From G963422705 sp963422705 (GTDB lineage: Bacteria; Poribacteria; WGA-4E; WGA-3G): DNA of 64,000 nucleotides. Positions 8,725 to 17,982 of this stretch are shown one piece after another; within the stretch, counting starts at the first letter, position 1; each line of letters opens with the position of its first letter. The stretch lies in assembly GCA_963422705.1 (NCBI GenBank), contig OY730443.1:3348001-3412000 (forward strand), written 5' to 3'. Position numbers and translations under genes: made by a program. Below the pieces are notes generated by a model. The model was not told where the DNA came from. It did not search any database and saw only the letters and a program-made list of their open reading frames with translations.

Positions 8725-10875
8725 CTATCTCTGTTTCAAAATGAGATTCTGATAAGCGTCAACAACGGCAAAGAAGCTTGGGGGTACGACGGTGGTTGCG
8801 CTGAATTCTGTCACAATCGCGGGGCCTTCAATCTGATTGCCGGGACGCAACATGTCGCGTCGGTAATAACCGGTGGTGTGTGATATTCCTTCAAAGATGA
8901 CCGGTTTTTGGGCGATGCGGGCATCAGATGCGTCAGCATCGGTGAGCGGCCCCGGGTGGATAACAGGTTTTTCTGTTTCACCGATGGCTGTCAATCGGAG
9001 GGTGACGAGTTCTACTGTGGCATCGTGCCGGGCGTAACTGAATCTCTGCTTGTGTGCGGTGTGGAATAAAGAAATAAAGTTGGGTAACTCAGAAGTTTCT
9101 TCCGTTGTAAATTCCGCTGGATGAGCCGGGTGATTTGTAGGGGTATAGCGAATATTTAATTCGTAAGACTGCCCTTCATAGCGCATTTCCAATGAACGTT
9201 CTATCTTCAACGATTCTGGAGCAAATCCTTCTGTCCTCATGTCATTTTCGGCGCGGGCGCCCAATGCAGCAAAGTGTTCTTGCAATTTTTCTGTGTGAGT
9301 TGTGTCGTGTTTGGTGAACTTCCAAAGTACCGTTTGGGAATAATCTTTGATGATGTCGGCGAAAAGCATGCCATAGGCAGAGGTTAATCCGCCATTTGGT
9401 GGAATTAGGAGGGTATGGATACCGAGATTTTCTGCCAGAAATGCAGCGTGCAGCCCTCCTGCCCCACCGAAGGAGACGAGGGTAAAATCGCGGATGTCAA
9501 AGCCGCGTTCTACCGAGATAACTTTGATGGCGCGCTCCATGGTTGCATTTGCAACCTTGAGAATGCCTTCTGCTGCTTCGGCGGGTGAAAGCCCGATTGT
9601 TGTGCCGAATTTTTCCATGAATGCGCGTGTTGTTTCAGAGGCAAGTTCCATCTTCCCACCCCAAAATTGTGTCGGTTCAATCCTGCCTAAAAAGAGGTTT
9701 GCATCTGTAATTGTCATGGCATGTCCCTGTCGCCCATAGCATAATGGCCCAGGTTCCGCACCCACGCTCTCCGGCCCTACGCGGAGCGCGCCTCCGGAAT
9801 CCACTGTCGCTATTGAACCGCCACCGGCCCCGACGGTGTGGATATCAATCAGTGGGAGCTTAATGGGGATCCCACTGATTGTGCTCTCGGTTGTCATTGA
9901 AATGCCATTATCACATAAGCTGACATCGGTGGAGGTGCCGCCCATGTCAAAGGTGATAATTTTCTGGTATCCCGCGGTTTTAGCGGTGTGATACGCGCCG
10001 ATAACACCGCCCGCTGGCCCGGAGAGCACAGTGCGAATTCCGGCTGCGTCAAAATTTTGCACCGAAATGCTACCGCCGTTGGATAACATTAAACGGAATT
10101 TTTTGACACAATTAGTTCTGAACGCCGGTGCCTTTACAGTGGATGTTAAAGAGGTGGCTTTCTCTGAACCGGTTAATGTTGAGAGGTGCCGTTCTAAAGT
10201 CGGGCGAATATAGGCGTTTGCGACAGTGGTGCTGAAACGTTCGTACTCACGGTATTCCGATAAGATTTGGTGAGAACATGAAACCGGTATCTGTTGTGAA
10301 CCACTGAATACGGCGGCAAAGTGTTTCGCTGCAATCTTTTCGTTTTGTGGATTTACATAGGAGAAGAGAAAGCAGAGCGCGATTGCGTCCAGTTCTAAAG
10401 TAGCGAGGTGTTTTGCGAGTGTGTCCAATTGTGCGGGGTTAATCGGGGTTTGGATGTCGCCCGTGTGAAGTGTTCTTTCATCAATCCCGAACCGGTACGC
10501 TACCGGGACGAGGGGCGCAGGGCGTTCAACGAGCAAATCATAGAGGGACGGGCGTTCTTGGCGGCCGATTTCTAAAATGTCTTCAAAGCCTTTTGTGGTA
10601 ACGAGGGCTACCCGGGCACCACTGCGTTCCAATAGGGCATTCGTTGCGACTGTGGAACCGTGAACGATTTCAACGGCCGCCGGGTGGCCACTTTGTGCGT
10701 TCAAAATCTCGTTGACACCTTGTATGACAGCGTCTGCCGGATTTTGGGGTGTTGAGAAGACTTTATGCGTAAAAAGGGTGTCCTCCACAGTCATAATGAT
10801 GTCTGTGAAGGTTCCGCCTGCATCAACACCGATTTTGAAGCGGGGATTGGCAGGTTCTGGATTTTGCGACTGCAT
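8725..10875 (-). CDS. hydantoinase/oxoprolinase family protein (HyuA-like subunit)
   Basis: 716 residues, with the HyuA N-terminal ATPase-fold motif GVDAGGTFTD, then HGSTVATNALLER, a central FDMGGTSTDVSL and a glycine-rich VGAGGGSIA. Family members are ATP-dependent hydantoinases, 5-oxoprolinases or acetone carboxylase subunits, usually paired with a HyuB subunit. No HyuB gene is adjacent, which leaves the activity open. Compared with the family, about 13 extra residues (around KAPAFRTNCVKKF, DNA near 10096-10134) sit just before the conserved LMLSNGG segment, as if a short stretch had been inserted in frame. GAGGTAGAC precedes the ATG. Cytoplasmic. Confidence 0.85.
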   Translation of the reverse strand: MQSQNPEPANPRFKIGVDAGGTFTDIIMTVEDTLFTHKVFSTPQNPADAVIQGVNEILNAQSGHPAAVEIVHGSTVATNALLERSGARVALVTTKGFEDILEIGRQERPSLYDLLVERPAPLVPVAYRFGIDERTLHTGDIQTPINPAQLDTLAKHLATLELDAIALCFLFSYVNPQNEKIAAKHFAAVFSGSQQIPVSCSHQILSEYREYERFSTTVANAYIRPTLERHLSTLTGSEKATSLTSTVKAPAFRTNCVKKFRLMLSNGGSISVQNFDAAGIRTVLSGPAGGVIGAYHTAKTAGYQKIITFDMGGTSTDVSLCDNGISMTTESTISGIPIKLPLIDIHTVGAGGGSIATVDSGGALRVGPESVGAEPGPLCYGRQGHAMTITDANLFLGRIEPTQFWGGKMELASETTRAFMEKFGTTIGLSPAEAAEGILKVANATMERAIKVISVERGFDIRDFTLVSFGGAGGLHAAFLAENLGIHTLLIPPNGGLTSAYGMLFADIIKDYSQTVLWKFTKHDTTHTEKLQEHFAALGARAENDMRTEGFAPESLKIERSLEMRYEGQSYELNIRYTPTNHPAHPAEFTTEETSELPNFISLFHTAHKQRFSYARHDATVELVTLRLTAIGETEKPVIHPGPLTDADASDARIAQKPVIFEGISHTTGYYRRDMLRPGNQIEGPAIVTEFSATTVVPPSFFAVVDAYQNLILKQR

Positions 10876-11025
10876 GTCTACCTCTGCGGCAAGAAATGTT
10901 ATGTATTAGCGAATTAACATTAACTTAAGTCGGGTTGTTTCTGCGACTTATCTTTTCCATTGAAGATGAGATTCTCTGTCAATGAGGAGTGCCTCGGTTG
11001 TGTCTGAGAAAAAGTGGTGGTGCAG

Positions 11026-11994
11026 TTAAGTATCCACTCCTACCACATTCTGCGGCTTACCGTCTAAAAAAGCAATGATGTTATCAACCGCGCCTTCGTT
11101 GAGGAGTTCAACACCTTCGGGCGTCATATCGGCGCAATGGGGTGTGAGAACTATTTGTTCGCATGCCAAGAGTGGATGAGTGGGCGGTAGCGGTTCTTGT
11201 TCGTAAACGTCAATGGCGGCGCCGGCGAGTGTACGGCGATTTAAAGCGTTGACGAGGGCATCTGTGTCAAGGACACCTCCGCGGGCGACGTTAATGAGAA
11301 GCGCATTCGGTTTCATCAGTGCGAATTGTTCTTCGCCGATAAGGTGGTGACTATCTTCTGTTAATTTCACGTGCAAACTAACGACATCGGCGGTACGGAG
11401 TAATTCGTCGAGAGAGACAAACTGAACACCAAGCTGTTCCGCGCGTTCGCCAGAAGGATGATAAGTCCACGCGATGACGTTCATGCCCATGGCACGCCCG
11501 AGACGCGCCATTTCTGTGCCGGTGTGTCCTGTTCCAACGATTCCCAGTGTTTTGCCTTGCAGGAAGATGTTATCCATACGGGGCCATTCTCCTACCTTCA
11601 CGGCTGCTGTCAGGAAAGCCGTTCTTTTCGCAAGGGCGAACATGAGCCCGAACGCATGCTCAGCCACAACCGGCGCGGTACGCCCGGGTTGATTGCAAAC
11701 AACGATGCTTTGCTGACTGGCTTGCTCGAGTGCTATCATATCTGTGCCGATGGAGCAGAGGGATATCAACTTGAGTTTAGGCAGCTGCCGCAAGATGTCA
11801 GCGGGCCATTTAACCAGTCCACGGGAATTGATGAGGATGTCTGCATCTCCGGCGCGGCAGATTTTCTCTTCCGCGGTTTCCGGCCGCTCTGTATAGAGTA
11901 CAACGTCGCCGTACGGTTTGAGCCTCTCAAGGTGCGGTGAGCCGTGAATTTGAGGTGGGGCGTCTCCTGGGACAACAATTTTGAGTCTGTTCAC
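11026..11994 (-). CDS. D-isomer-specific 2-hydroxyacid dehydrogenase
   Basis: 322 residues, NAD(P)-dependent. The Rossmann motif GIVGTGHTGTEMARLG is near residue 150. The catalytic Arg lies in NVARGGVLDTDAL, the Glu in YEQEPLPPTHPLL and the His in LTPHCADMT. The family includes phosphoglycerate dehydrogenase, glyoxylate/hydroxypyruvate reductase and related enzymes; there is no ACT domain, so serine-pathway SerA is not specifically supported. The start is GTG at 11994 with AAAGGAATACC before it. It stands between HyuA and an iron alcohol dehydrogenase, all on the minus strand, with gaps of about 150 bases that suggest separate transcripts. Confidence 0.87.
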   Translation of the reverse strand: MNRLKIVVPGDAPPQIHGSPHLERLKPYGDVVLYTERPETAEEKICRAGDADILINSRGLVKWPADILRQLPKLKLISLCSIGTDMIALEQASQQSIVVCNQPGRTAPVVAEHAFGLMFALAKRTAFLTAAVKVGEWPRMDNIFLQGKTLGIVGTGHTGTEMARLGRAMGMNVIAWTYHPSGERAEQLGVQFVSLDELLRTADVVSLHVKLTEDSHHLIGEEQFALMKPNALLINVARGGVLDTDALVNALNRRTLAGAAIDVYEQEPLPPTHPLLACEQIVLTPHCADMTPEGVELLNEGAVDNIIAFLDGKPQNVVGVDT

Positions 11995-12140
11995 AAGGTA
12001 TTCCTTTCAGGTAGCGCCTCATGGCGTGTTAGGTTCAAAAAAACGTCTGCTTTCTATGAAAATTCAAAAACGAAGTTGGTAATCATCTGATGGAGAGAAA
12101 TGGGTTTGGAAAGCGCGTCTCCAAGTCTTTTCTGGATTTG

Positions 12141-12160
12141 TCGTTCCGGAATTAAAATCT
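12141..12160. repeat. 20-bp dispersed repeat, copy 1
   Basis: The 20 bases TCGTTCCGGAATTAAAATCT occur here between two catabolic genes and again, identically, at 20616-20635 between rplA and rplJ. Both copies are intergenic, and the shared motif is AT-rich around a TTCCGGAA palindrome. Its function is unknown. Confidence 0.6.
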
Positions 12161-12173
12161 TAATCTTGTAACA

Positions 12174-13370
12174 TTAGCGTGGGGCGAAGCACCTTTTGTA
12201 CAACGTAATGATTTCTTCACGAGTCGCTTGGCGTGGGTTGTTAGCTGGACTTCCGCTTGCAATGGCATCTTGCGCCATCCGTTCAAGGACGGCGTTGAAT
12301 TCTGTTTGTGGGATGCCGATGTCACCGAGGCGCGGCAGCTGAATGTCTGTCACGAGTCGTTCAACGGCGGTAATGGCCGCATCTGCTTGTTTCATTGGAG
12401 GGAGCCCTTCAGTCCGTTCACCCATCGCGCGCGCGATGTCCGAAAAACGTTTCGGGGTACCCGCGACGCTAAATTCCATTACGTCAAGCAGGAGGACGGC
12501 GTTTGAGAGTCCGTGATGGATGTGGAAATACGCGCCAATTGGGCGAGACATCCCGTGAACGAGGGCAACTGACGAGTTGCTGAATGCCATCCCGGCGATG
12601 GATGCGCCGAGCATCATATCGGTTCGCGCCGTCAGGTTATCTCCGTCTGCCCACGCTTGTCGAAGCGAACCCGAGATTAATTCAATTGCTTTGAGTGCAA
12701 GCGTGTCGGTTATCGGGTGCGCCCGTTTGGAGATGTACGCCTCTATTGCGTGCGTCAAGGCATCAACACCGACTGCAGCCGTCAAATGTGGTGGGCTCGT
12801 GAGGGAAAGCAATGGGTCCACGAGGGCAACCTGGGCTAAGAGACATGGACTGCTCAGCATCATCTTCACGTTTCTCTCGGTATCGGTAATCACTGTGACT
12901 TTGGAGACTTCGCTGCCTGTCCCGCCTGTGGTGGGAATGGCGATAAGTGGGGCACCAGGATTTGGAATCTTGTCCACACCCATGTAATCCCTAAACTCAC
13001 CAGTGTTGGTAAGTTTCATGGCGATGCCTTTTCCACAGTCGATTGCGCTGCCGCCACCAATGCTGACAATCATGTCACAGTTTTCATTTCGGTATTGTGA
13101 TAATCCATCTGTGACATTCTGTAAAGTCGGCTCAGGTGTGACTTCAGTAAATTGGGTTGAGCTTATTCCTACGGCTGCCAAATTTTGAGCGAGTTTATCG
13201 GCGTATCCGAGTTTGGCAATTCCCGAATCTGTGATAATCAACGCGTTTTTTGCCTTCAATCCTCTTGCTTGTTCCCCGAGCTTGTCGGCAACACCTATGC
13301 CGTTCATCACCGTGGATGGAAGTGTCAATGTGGCTGGGGTACATGCTGCAATTAAATTCTTAATGTTCAT
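12174..13370 (-). CDS. iron-containing alcohol dehydrogenase
   Basis: 398 residues, class III (Fe-type) alcohol dehydrogenase. The nucleotide-binding GGGSAIDCGKG and PTTGGTGSEVS motifs are present. Metal ligands are visible as Asp/His in DALTHAIEAY and as the histidines of LVHGMSRPIGAYFHIHHG. It oxidises or reduces a small alcohol/aldehyde pair; the nearest family relatives act on propanediol, lactaldehyde, methanol or butanol, and the sequence does not decide between them. The length is typical. The ribosome-binding site before the ATG is weak. Possibly part of a deoxy-sugar pathway with the neighbouring hydroxyacid dehydrogenase. Confidence 0.88.
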   Translation of the reverse strand: MNIKNLIAACTPATLTLPSTVMNGIGVADKLGEQARGLKAKNALIITDSGIAKLGYADKLAQNLAAVGISSTQFTEVTPEPTLQNVTDGLSQYRNENCDMIVSIGGGSAIDCGKGIAMKLTNTGEFRDYMGVDKIPNPGAPLIAIPTTGGTGSEVSKVTVITDTERNVKMMLSSPCLLAQVALVDPLLSLTSPPHLTAAVGVDALTHAIEAYISKRAHPITDTLALKAIELISGSLRQAWADGDNLTARTDMMLGASIAGMAFSNSSVALVHGMSRPIGAYFHIHHGLSNAVLLLDVMEFSVAGTPKRFSDIARAMGERTEGLPPMKQADAAITAVERLVTDIQLPRLGDIGIPQTEFNAVLERMAQDAIASGSPANNPRQATREEIITLYKRCFAPR

Positions 13371-13608
13371 AAAAAGTAGTGAAGTTTTTGTGTGAATGTG
13401 TTATGCAGACATTAACGTTCAAATTTAAGATAAGCAGAAATGAAATGGACTCATCTTGTCAAGAGAATTTTGTTTTTCTATCTGTATACTATGTTAACCG
13501 ATTTTCGTCCGTTTTTCAACCAAGAATTTTTATACCAGAAACATAGATTCGCAAATTTTCTATGCGATTATGTCCGGGAGATAACGGGGTGGGGTGGTTA
13601 CGAAAAAT

Positions 13609-13637
13609 TTGACATTCGCGGGGTTTGTATGTATAAT
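13609..13637 (+). promoter_or_regulatory. consensus sigma70 promoter for the PpiD/SurA-like gene
   Basis: TTGACA at 13609-13614, exactly 17 bases, then TATAAT at 13632-13637. Both boxes match the consensus perfectly. The start codon follows about 60 bases later. The gap from 13371 holds nothing else recognisable. Confidence 0.85.
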
Positions 13638-13699
13638 ACTTAATATCTTCTTGAGCCTTGAGGGTTCTATTGACTTTGAATAGGAGTGACATTAAAAAC

Positions 13700-15664
13700 A
13701 TGATTATCTTTTTACGGGAAAAATTTATTGCACAACTTTTTATGGCGGTTATCGCTGTGGTGTTCATCATCGGCACGGTGATGCTGTATAGCAATTCGCA
13801 GGGTGGGGGTAAAGAGCCCGGGGCGGAAGTGGTCCTCAGGATTGACAATGCGGAAATGACACGCGAGCATTTTGAGAATGCTGTTGCTAATAAGATGCGG
13901 CCAAGACAAGATCAGAGGTTTGGCGGTGAGCTGAAACGCGAGGCAGCACAAAAAGAGGTGATTGAACAGTGGATTCAAAGGGCTATTCTGAGCAGCGCAT
14001 ATATTAGCGACGCGGAGGTAGAACACTACATTCGGAGCGATGCCAACTTGGTGGCGCAGTACAATCGTTTCTACGAGTTGGGGTTCGCCGATAGTTACAG
14101 GGAGGACGTTCAGTTACAACTGAGTGCTAGAAGACTGATAGATAATGTCCGTGCCCTTGAGTTGGTAACCGATACCGAGGTGGAACAGGCCTACCGCCTT
14201 GAGGTGGATAAGGCGAAAGTAAAATTTATTGAATTTAAGCACAGTGCTTACCTAGCGAACGTTACCGTTGATGACGCTGAAGCCGAAACGTATTTTGAGA
14301 AGAATCGGGAGGCGTATAAAAGGGAAGAGCAGGTGGATGTCAAGTTTGTCAAGGTTTTGCCAGGGAATTTTGTTAAGGATGCAGAGGTTGAGTCGTATTA
14401 TCGTGAAAACCCTGGTGAATTCGCAACGCCGGAGGCTGTGAAAGCACGTCATATTTTGAAAAAGTTCCCGAATGATGCTACTGATGAACAAAAGGCTGAG
14501 GTGAAAATCGCGGCGGAGGCGTTGCTCGAAACGGTTAACAAGGAATTTGCTGCCGGGACTACATTCGCTGAGCTCGCGAAGAATCATTCGGAGGGGCCTT
14601 CTGCAAGTCTTGGCGGTGCCTTAAGAGGAAGCAATCCAAAATTGCCGCCGGGCGACTATTTTGCCCGCGGGGATATGGTTCAACCTTTCGAGGAAGCCTG
14701 TTTTGAGACATTAGCCCCCGGAGAAGTGAGTGGATTGGTGGAAACCCAATTCGGGTATCACATTATCCAATTGGAGGAAAAGAGGCCGCCGGAAACGCAA
14801 CCTTTTGAGTTAGTCAGGTCCGAGATTCGCCAGAAACTCGTGGAAATTAGAGGCGTTGAAGTAGCAAAACAGTTAGCAAATGATCTGCTTTATGAGATTG
14901 AAATCTCCGATTATGATGCCGCCGTCGCACTTGAGAAATTTGAGTCATTATCTCTCACTGTCGAACAGACAGGGCTTTTCAGTCGCGATGTCTCCGATAT
15001 CCCGAATATGGGCAAGACTTGGACTTACCCTGGACTTCTTGACGCGCTTTTTGATATGCAAGTGAACGTTAGAAAAGTGGTTGAAGGGAAAAACGCGAGT
15101 GATGAGGTGGACGCCTTTTTTCTGGCAACCGTACTCGAGAAAAAACCTGTAACGATACCATCATTCGCAGAAGCCAAGGTAGAGGTGGTTGTGGCACTGA
15201 AGGAAGAAAAGGCAAAAGCGCATGCTTTTGAAGATGCCAAAAAGTTGTTTGATGAATATGCCGATTTGCAAAATGAACGTACGCTTGATGCGCTGCTAAA
15301 AAAATATAAAGCCACTGAAGATTTAACACCAGAACGGCTCTCCGTGCAAGAGAGTAGCCTGTTCGGACTTTCCCAATCTAGTAATTACGTTGGCGGAATG
15401 GGGAATTCGACAGAGGTGATGTTCGCCGCATTTCAAATGGACAAAGATGAGGTGCGGGGACCGTTCAAGGGGGATACAGCTGTCTATATCATTCAGCTTG
15501 TTGAACGTAATGAACCTGACTTATCGATGTTTAAAACGGATACTGATGAGAAAGCGCGACATGGGCAGGCAATCATCCAGATGAAAAAACGGGAAGCGGA
15601 ACAGAATTGGTTTGCCACCCGCAAAAAGCAGACGAATCCGTGGATTCATCCTGAGTACCGTTAA
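13700..15664 (+). CDS. membrane-anchored peptidyl-prolyl isomerase / periplasmic foldase (PpiD/SurA-like)
   Basis: 654 residues. One N-terminal membrane helix (LFMAVIAVVFIIGTVMLY) would anchor the rest in the periplasm. A SurA/PpiD-type N-terminal chaperone region follows. A parvulin rotamase domain near residues 245-365 is marked by VKARHIL, FAELAKNHSEGPSASLGGAL and FGYHIIQLEEKRPP. A long C-terminal region of about 280 residues has no clear family. It probably helps fold outer-membrane and secreted proteins. The ATG at 13700 is chosen because the membrane helix follows directly; an in-frame TTG at 13658 is possible. It is driven by a perfect consensus promoter. Confidence 0.85.
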   Translation: MIIFLREKFIAQLFMAVIAVVFIIGTVMLYSNSQGGGKEPGAEVVLRIDNAEMTREHFENAVANKMRPRQDQRFGGELKREAAQKEVIEQWIQRAILSSAYISDAEVEHYIRSDANLVAQYNRFYELGFADSYREDVQLQLSARRLIDNVRALELVTDTEVEQAYRLEVDKAKVKFIEFKHSAYLANVTVDDAEAETYFEKNREAYKREEQVDVKFVKVLPGNFVKDAEVESYYRENPGEFATPEAVKARHILKKFPNDATDEQKAEVKIAAEALLETVNKEFAAGTTFAELAKNHSEGPSASLGGALRGSNPKLPPGDYFARGDMVQPFEEACFETLAPGEVSGLVETQFGYHIIQLEEKRPPETQPFELVRSEIRQKLVEIRGVEVAKQLANDLLYEIEISDYDAAVALEKFESLSLTVEQTGLFSRDVSDIPNMGKTWTYPGLLDALFDMQVNVRKVVEGKNASDEVDAFFLATVLEKKPVTIPSFAEAKVEVVVALKEEKAKAHAFEDAKKLFDEYADLQNERTLDALLKKYKATEDLTPERLSVQESSLFGLSQSSNYVGGMGNSTEVMFAAFQMDKDEVRGPFKGDTAVYIIQLVERNEPDLSMFKTDTDEKARHGQAIIQMKKREAEQNWFATRKKQTNPWIHPEYR

Positions 15665-15705
15665 GAGTCGCCAGAATCTATTGGTTTCGCTATTCCACAA
15701 TATGC

Positions 15706-16770
15706 TTATAGGAGTTCATAGAAAAAATTTCGGCGTTTAGGGATGTACCCGAATTCTGTGATAGTGCGTTCAATTTCCTCAATCGGCATACAGTAGACAG
15801 TTCCCGCTTTGCTTACCACGTTTTCTTCTATCATGGTACCACCCATGTCGTTGGCACCGAATTTCAGGGAGAGTTGCCCAATCTTGGGTCCTTGCGTTAC
15901 CCACGAGGATTGAAAATTATCAAAGTTATCCAAGAATAGTCGGGAAATTGCCAAGGTTTTGAGGTATTCAAAGCTGCCGGAGGGTAGGATATGTTGAAGC
16001 CGGGTGTTGTGGGGTTGAAGTGCCCAGCAGATGAAAGCGGTGAATCCCCCAGTTTCATCTTGGAGTTCGCGGAGGCGTATCAGGTGCTCAACTCGTTCCG
16101 CGTAGCTTTCCACATGTCCATACATCATGGTGGCACTCGACTGAAGTCCAACAATGTGTCCTTGTCTCATCACTTCCAACCATTCATCGGCGGTACATTT
16201 TTTCGGACTTATTTCGTTTCTGGCGTGTTCGGTTAAAATTTCAGCACCGCCACCGGGGATGGAATCCAGGCCAGCATCGCGCAATCGGATAAGTAGCTCA
16301 CGCAAAGGCATGCGGTTGATTTTGGCGAACCAGTCGAGTTCAGGTGGCGAAAATCCGTGGATATGGATTGAGTAGTTCGCTTTAATCCAACGGAGGAGTT
16401 CTTCATACCACTCAATTTTAAGTTTAGGGTGTAAGCCTCCCTGCATCAGAATCAATTCACCCCCAAGTTCAAGCGTTTCCTCGATTTTCTGTCCAAGTTC
16501 ATCGCGTTCCATGACGTAAGCATCCGGTTCTTTACGGTGTCGATAGAAAGCACAGAAATCGCAATCGACATAGCACCAGTTGGTATAGTTAATGTTCCTG
16601 TCGATGATGTATGTGACGTAGCCTTCCGGATGTTTTTGGTGACGGACGATATCGGCCGCGTGCCCTAATGAGAGAATGTCATGGCTCTTAAAAAGTGTGA
16701 GGCCATCATCAAAACTTAAACGTTCTCCTGAAAGCGATTTTTCTAAAATGGGGTGGATAGTTGTATCCAT
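15706..16770 (-). CDS. mqnC: cyclic dehypoxanthinyl futalosine synthase (MqnC), radical SAM enzyme
   Basis: 354 residues. The radical SAM cluster motif CxxxCxxC is present as CYVDCDFC. The conserved surroundings NYTNWCYVDCDFCAFYR, GGLHPKLKIEWYE and HIHGFSPPE match MqnC. The enzyme cyclises dehypoxanthine futalosine in the futalosine route to menaquinone. No other mqn gene is nearby, so the pathway is scattered. AAGGAC lies upstream of the ATG, and a near-consensus promoter precedes it. The presence of this gene suggests a menaquinone-based respiratory chain, which fits the multihaem cytochrome further along. Confidence 0.92.
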   Translation of the reverse strand: MDTTIHPILEKSLSGERLSFDDGLTLFKSHDILSLGHAADIVRHQKHPEGYVTYIIDRNINYTNWCYVDCDFCAFYRHRKEPDAYVMERDELGQKIEETLELGGELILMQGGLHPKLKIEWYEELLRWIKANYSIHIHGFSPPELDWFAKINRMPLRELLIRLRDAGLDSIPGGGAEILTEHARNEISPKKCTADEWLEVMRQGHIVGLQSSATMMYGHVESYAERVEHLIRLRELQDETGGFTAFICWALQPHNTRLQHILPSGSFEYLKTLAISRLFLDNFDNFQSSWVTQGPKIGQLSLKFGANDMGGTMIEENVVSKAGTVYCMPIEEIERTITEFGYIPKRRNFFYELL

Positions 16771-16825
16771 ACGGAGTCCTTTTAAATTAGGTTTTGCTTA
16801 CTTTTGATGAAATTATCGTTTGCAA

Positions 16826-16854
16826 ATTCTACTACTTTTCGTTGCATTTGTCAA
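16826..16854 (-). promoter_or_regulatory. sigma70-type promoter for mqnC
   Basis: Minus strand TTGACA, 17-base spacer, TAGAAT, about 55 bases before the mqnC start codon. Confidence 0.78.
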
Positions 16855-17002
16855 ATTTTAGTTCGTTTTTAATGAGAGTGATTCCGTTTTCAACATGTTC
16901 TCAGATTGATGAAGAGCACGTGCTGGGAATTACGTTTACTAGGTATCTTGTGTTCTCGGGTTCGTTCTTATCGGAGAGCTAACGGGTTCTGTCATTTTTA
17001 AT

Positions 17003-17031
17003 TTGACTTTCGTTAAAAAATTGGGTATAAT
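17003..17031 (+). promoter_or_regulatory. sigma70-type promoter for rpoZ
   Basis: TTGACT, 17-base spacer, TATAAT, about 80 bases before the rpoZ start. The rest of the gap 16771-17110 shows no gene. Confidence 0.8.
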
Positions 17032-17110
17032 TGAAAAATCTCATCTGTAGGGACTATGGCTGTTTCTGAAAAACCGAATGGATGTTACAGGAGTGTATCA
17101 GGAGGTTAGA

Positions 17111-17464
17111 ATGTCAGTAATTTACCATGAAGAGCTATCGGAACATGTGGAAAATAAGTACTTGGCGGTGAATATCGTTGCTAAACGCGCGCGGGCCTTA
17201 AATGAGACAGCGATTGTAACGGGGGCTTCAAAACAGAAGTTGGTTGTGGCCGCGGCACAAGAATTGATTGAGGGAAAGCTCGGATTTCAGGAGAGTGAGA
17301 CAAAACCTTCCGGGGCGGGAGTGCAATCTATTTTTGGGAATGTTTTGGAGACAGATGAATGGCGCGATACCTTTAATCCTGAGGTTTATGAGGAAGAAGA
17401 CTCGGCTGAGGGTGAGCAAGAAAACTTACCTGAGGGAGACGTTGAACCGGAAGAAGGCCTTTAA
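17111..17464 (+). CDS. rpoZ: RNA polymerase omega subunit
   Basis: 117 residues. The N-terminal half follows the omega pattern: HVENKYLAVNIVAKRARALNE and KLVVAAAQELIEGKL. Omega helps assemble RNA polymerase around the beta-prime subunit. The C-terminal third is an extra acidic tail (EEEDSAEGEQE and more) that makes the protein longer than the usual 65-90 residues. A strong AGGAGGTTAGA precedes the ATG at 17111, so this start is preferred to 17078. It sits directly before the tRNA/ribosomal cluster under its own promoter. The call rests on the conserved core; the tail has no assigned role. Confidence 0.75.
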   Translation: MSVIYHEELSEHVENKYLAVNIVAKRARALNETAIVTGASKQKLVVAAAQELIEGKLGFQESETKPSGAGVQSIFGNVLETDEWRDTFNPEVYEEEDSAEGEQENLPEGDVEPEEGL

Positions 17465-17478
17465 GATGGTAAGTTTTC

Positions 17479-17507
17479 TTGACAACCGTCGAGAAAGCGG
17501 GTATAAT
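17479..17507 (+). promoter_or_regulatory. consensus sigma70 promoter for the tRNA-secE-nusG cluster
   Basis: TTGACA, exactly 17 bases, TATAAT: a perfect consensus promoter ending 15 bases before the first tRNA. Its strength fits stable-RNA transcription. Confidence 0.88.
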
Positions 17508-17522
17508 TAATTAAAGCGTATC

Positions 17523-17594
17523 GCTGACGTGGCTCAATGGTAGAGCAAGTGATTTGTAATCACTAGGTTGGAGGTTCGATTCCTCTCGTCAGCT
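17523..17594 (+). tRNA. tRNA-Thr (anticodon TGT)
   Basis: 72 bases. The acceptor stem GCTGACG pairs with CGTCAGC. The anticodon stem AGTGA/TCACT holds the loop TTTGTAA with anticodon TGT. The T arm has GGTTCGATTCC. No CCA is encoded. Confidence 0.95.
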
Positions 17595-17616
17595 TTTATC
17601 CCGGTTCCGTATGTGT

Positions 17617-17698
17617 GGGGGTGTGCTTGAGTGGTCAAAAAGGGCAGACTGTAAATCTGTTGGCGATGCCTACGGTGGTTCAAATCCATCCGCCCCCA
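17617..17698 (+). tRNA. tRNA-Tyr (anticodon GTA)
   Basis: 82 bases with the long variable arm of a class II tRNA. The acceptor GGGGGTG pairs with CGCCCCC, with one T-G pair. The anticodon loop is CTGTAAA, anticodon GTA. CCA is not encoded. Confidence 0.95.
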
Positions 17699-17750
17699 TC
17701 GATTTTTGTTTTCAGAATTTAGCGGGAATGCCGTTTTTTGGCATTGTGCC

Positions 17751-17823
17751 GCGGGAGTAGCTCAGCTGGTAGAGCATTGGCCTTCCAAGCCATGTGTCGC
17801 GGGTTCAATTCCCGTCTCCCGCT
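17751..17823 (+). tRNA. tRNA-Gly (anticodon TCC)
   Basis: 73 bases. The acceptor GCGGGAG pairs with CTCCCGC. The anticodon loop CTTCCAA gives TCC. The T arm has GGGTTCAATTCCC. Confidence 0.95.
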
Positions 17824-17843
17824 TCTTCACTATATTTGATGTC

Positions 17844-17916
<73 letters not shown>

Positions 17917-17982
17917 CCACTTAACCTGAGTGGTGGTTGTTGCGTTTTGCAGCATCGCTTCTGCTCGTGAAAGGTATCTATT

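Noticed and set aside
8725..10875. Complete hydantoinase operon
   Set aside because: No HyuB-like gene is adjacent on either side, so only the A-type subunit can be claimed.
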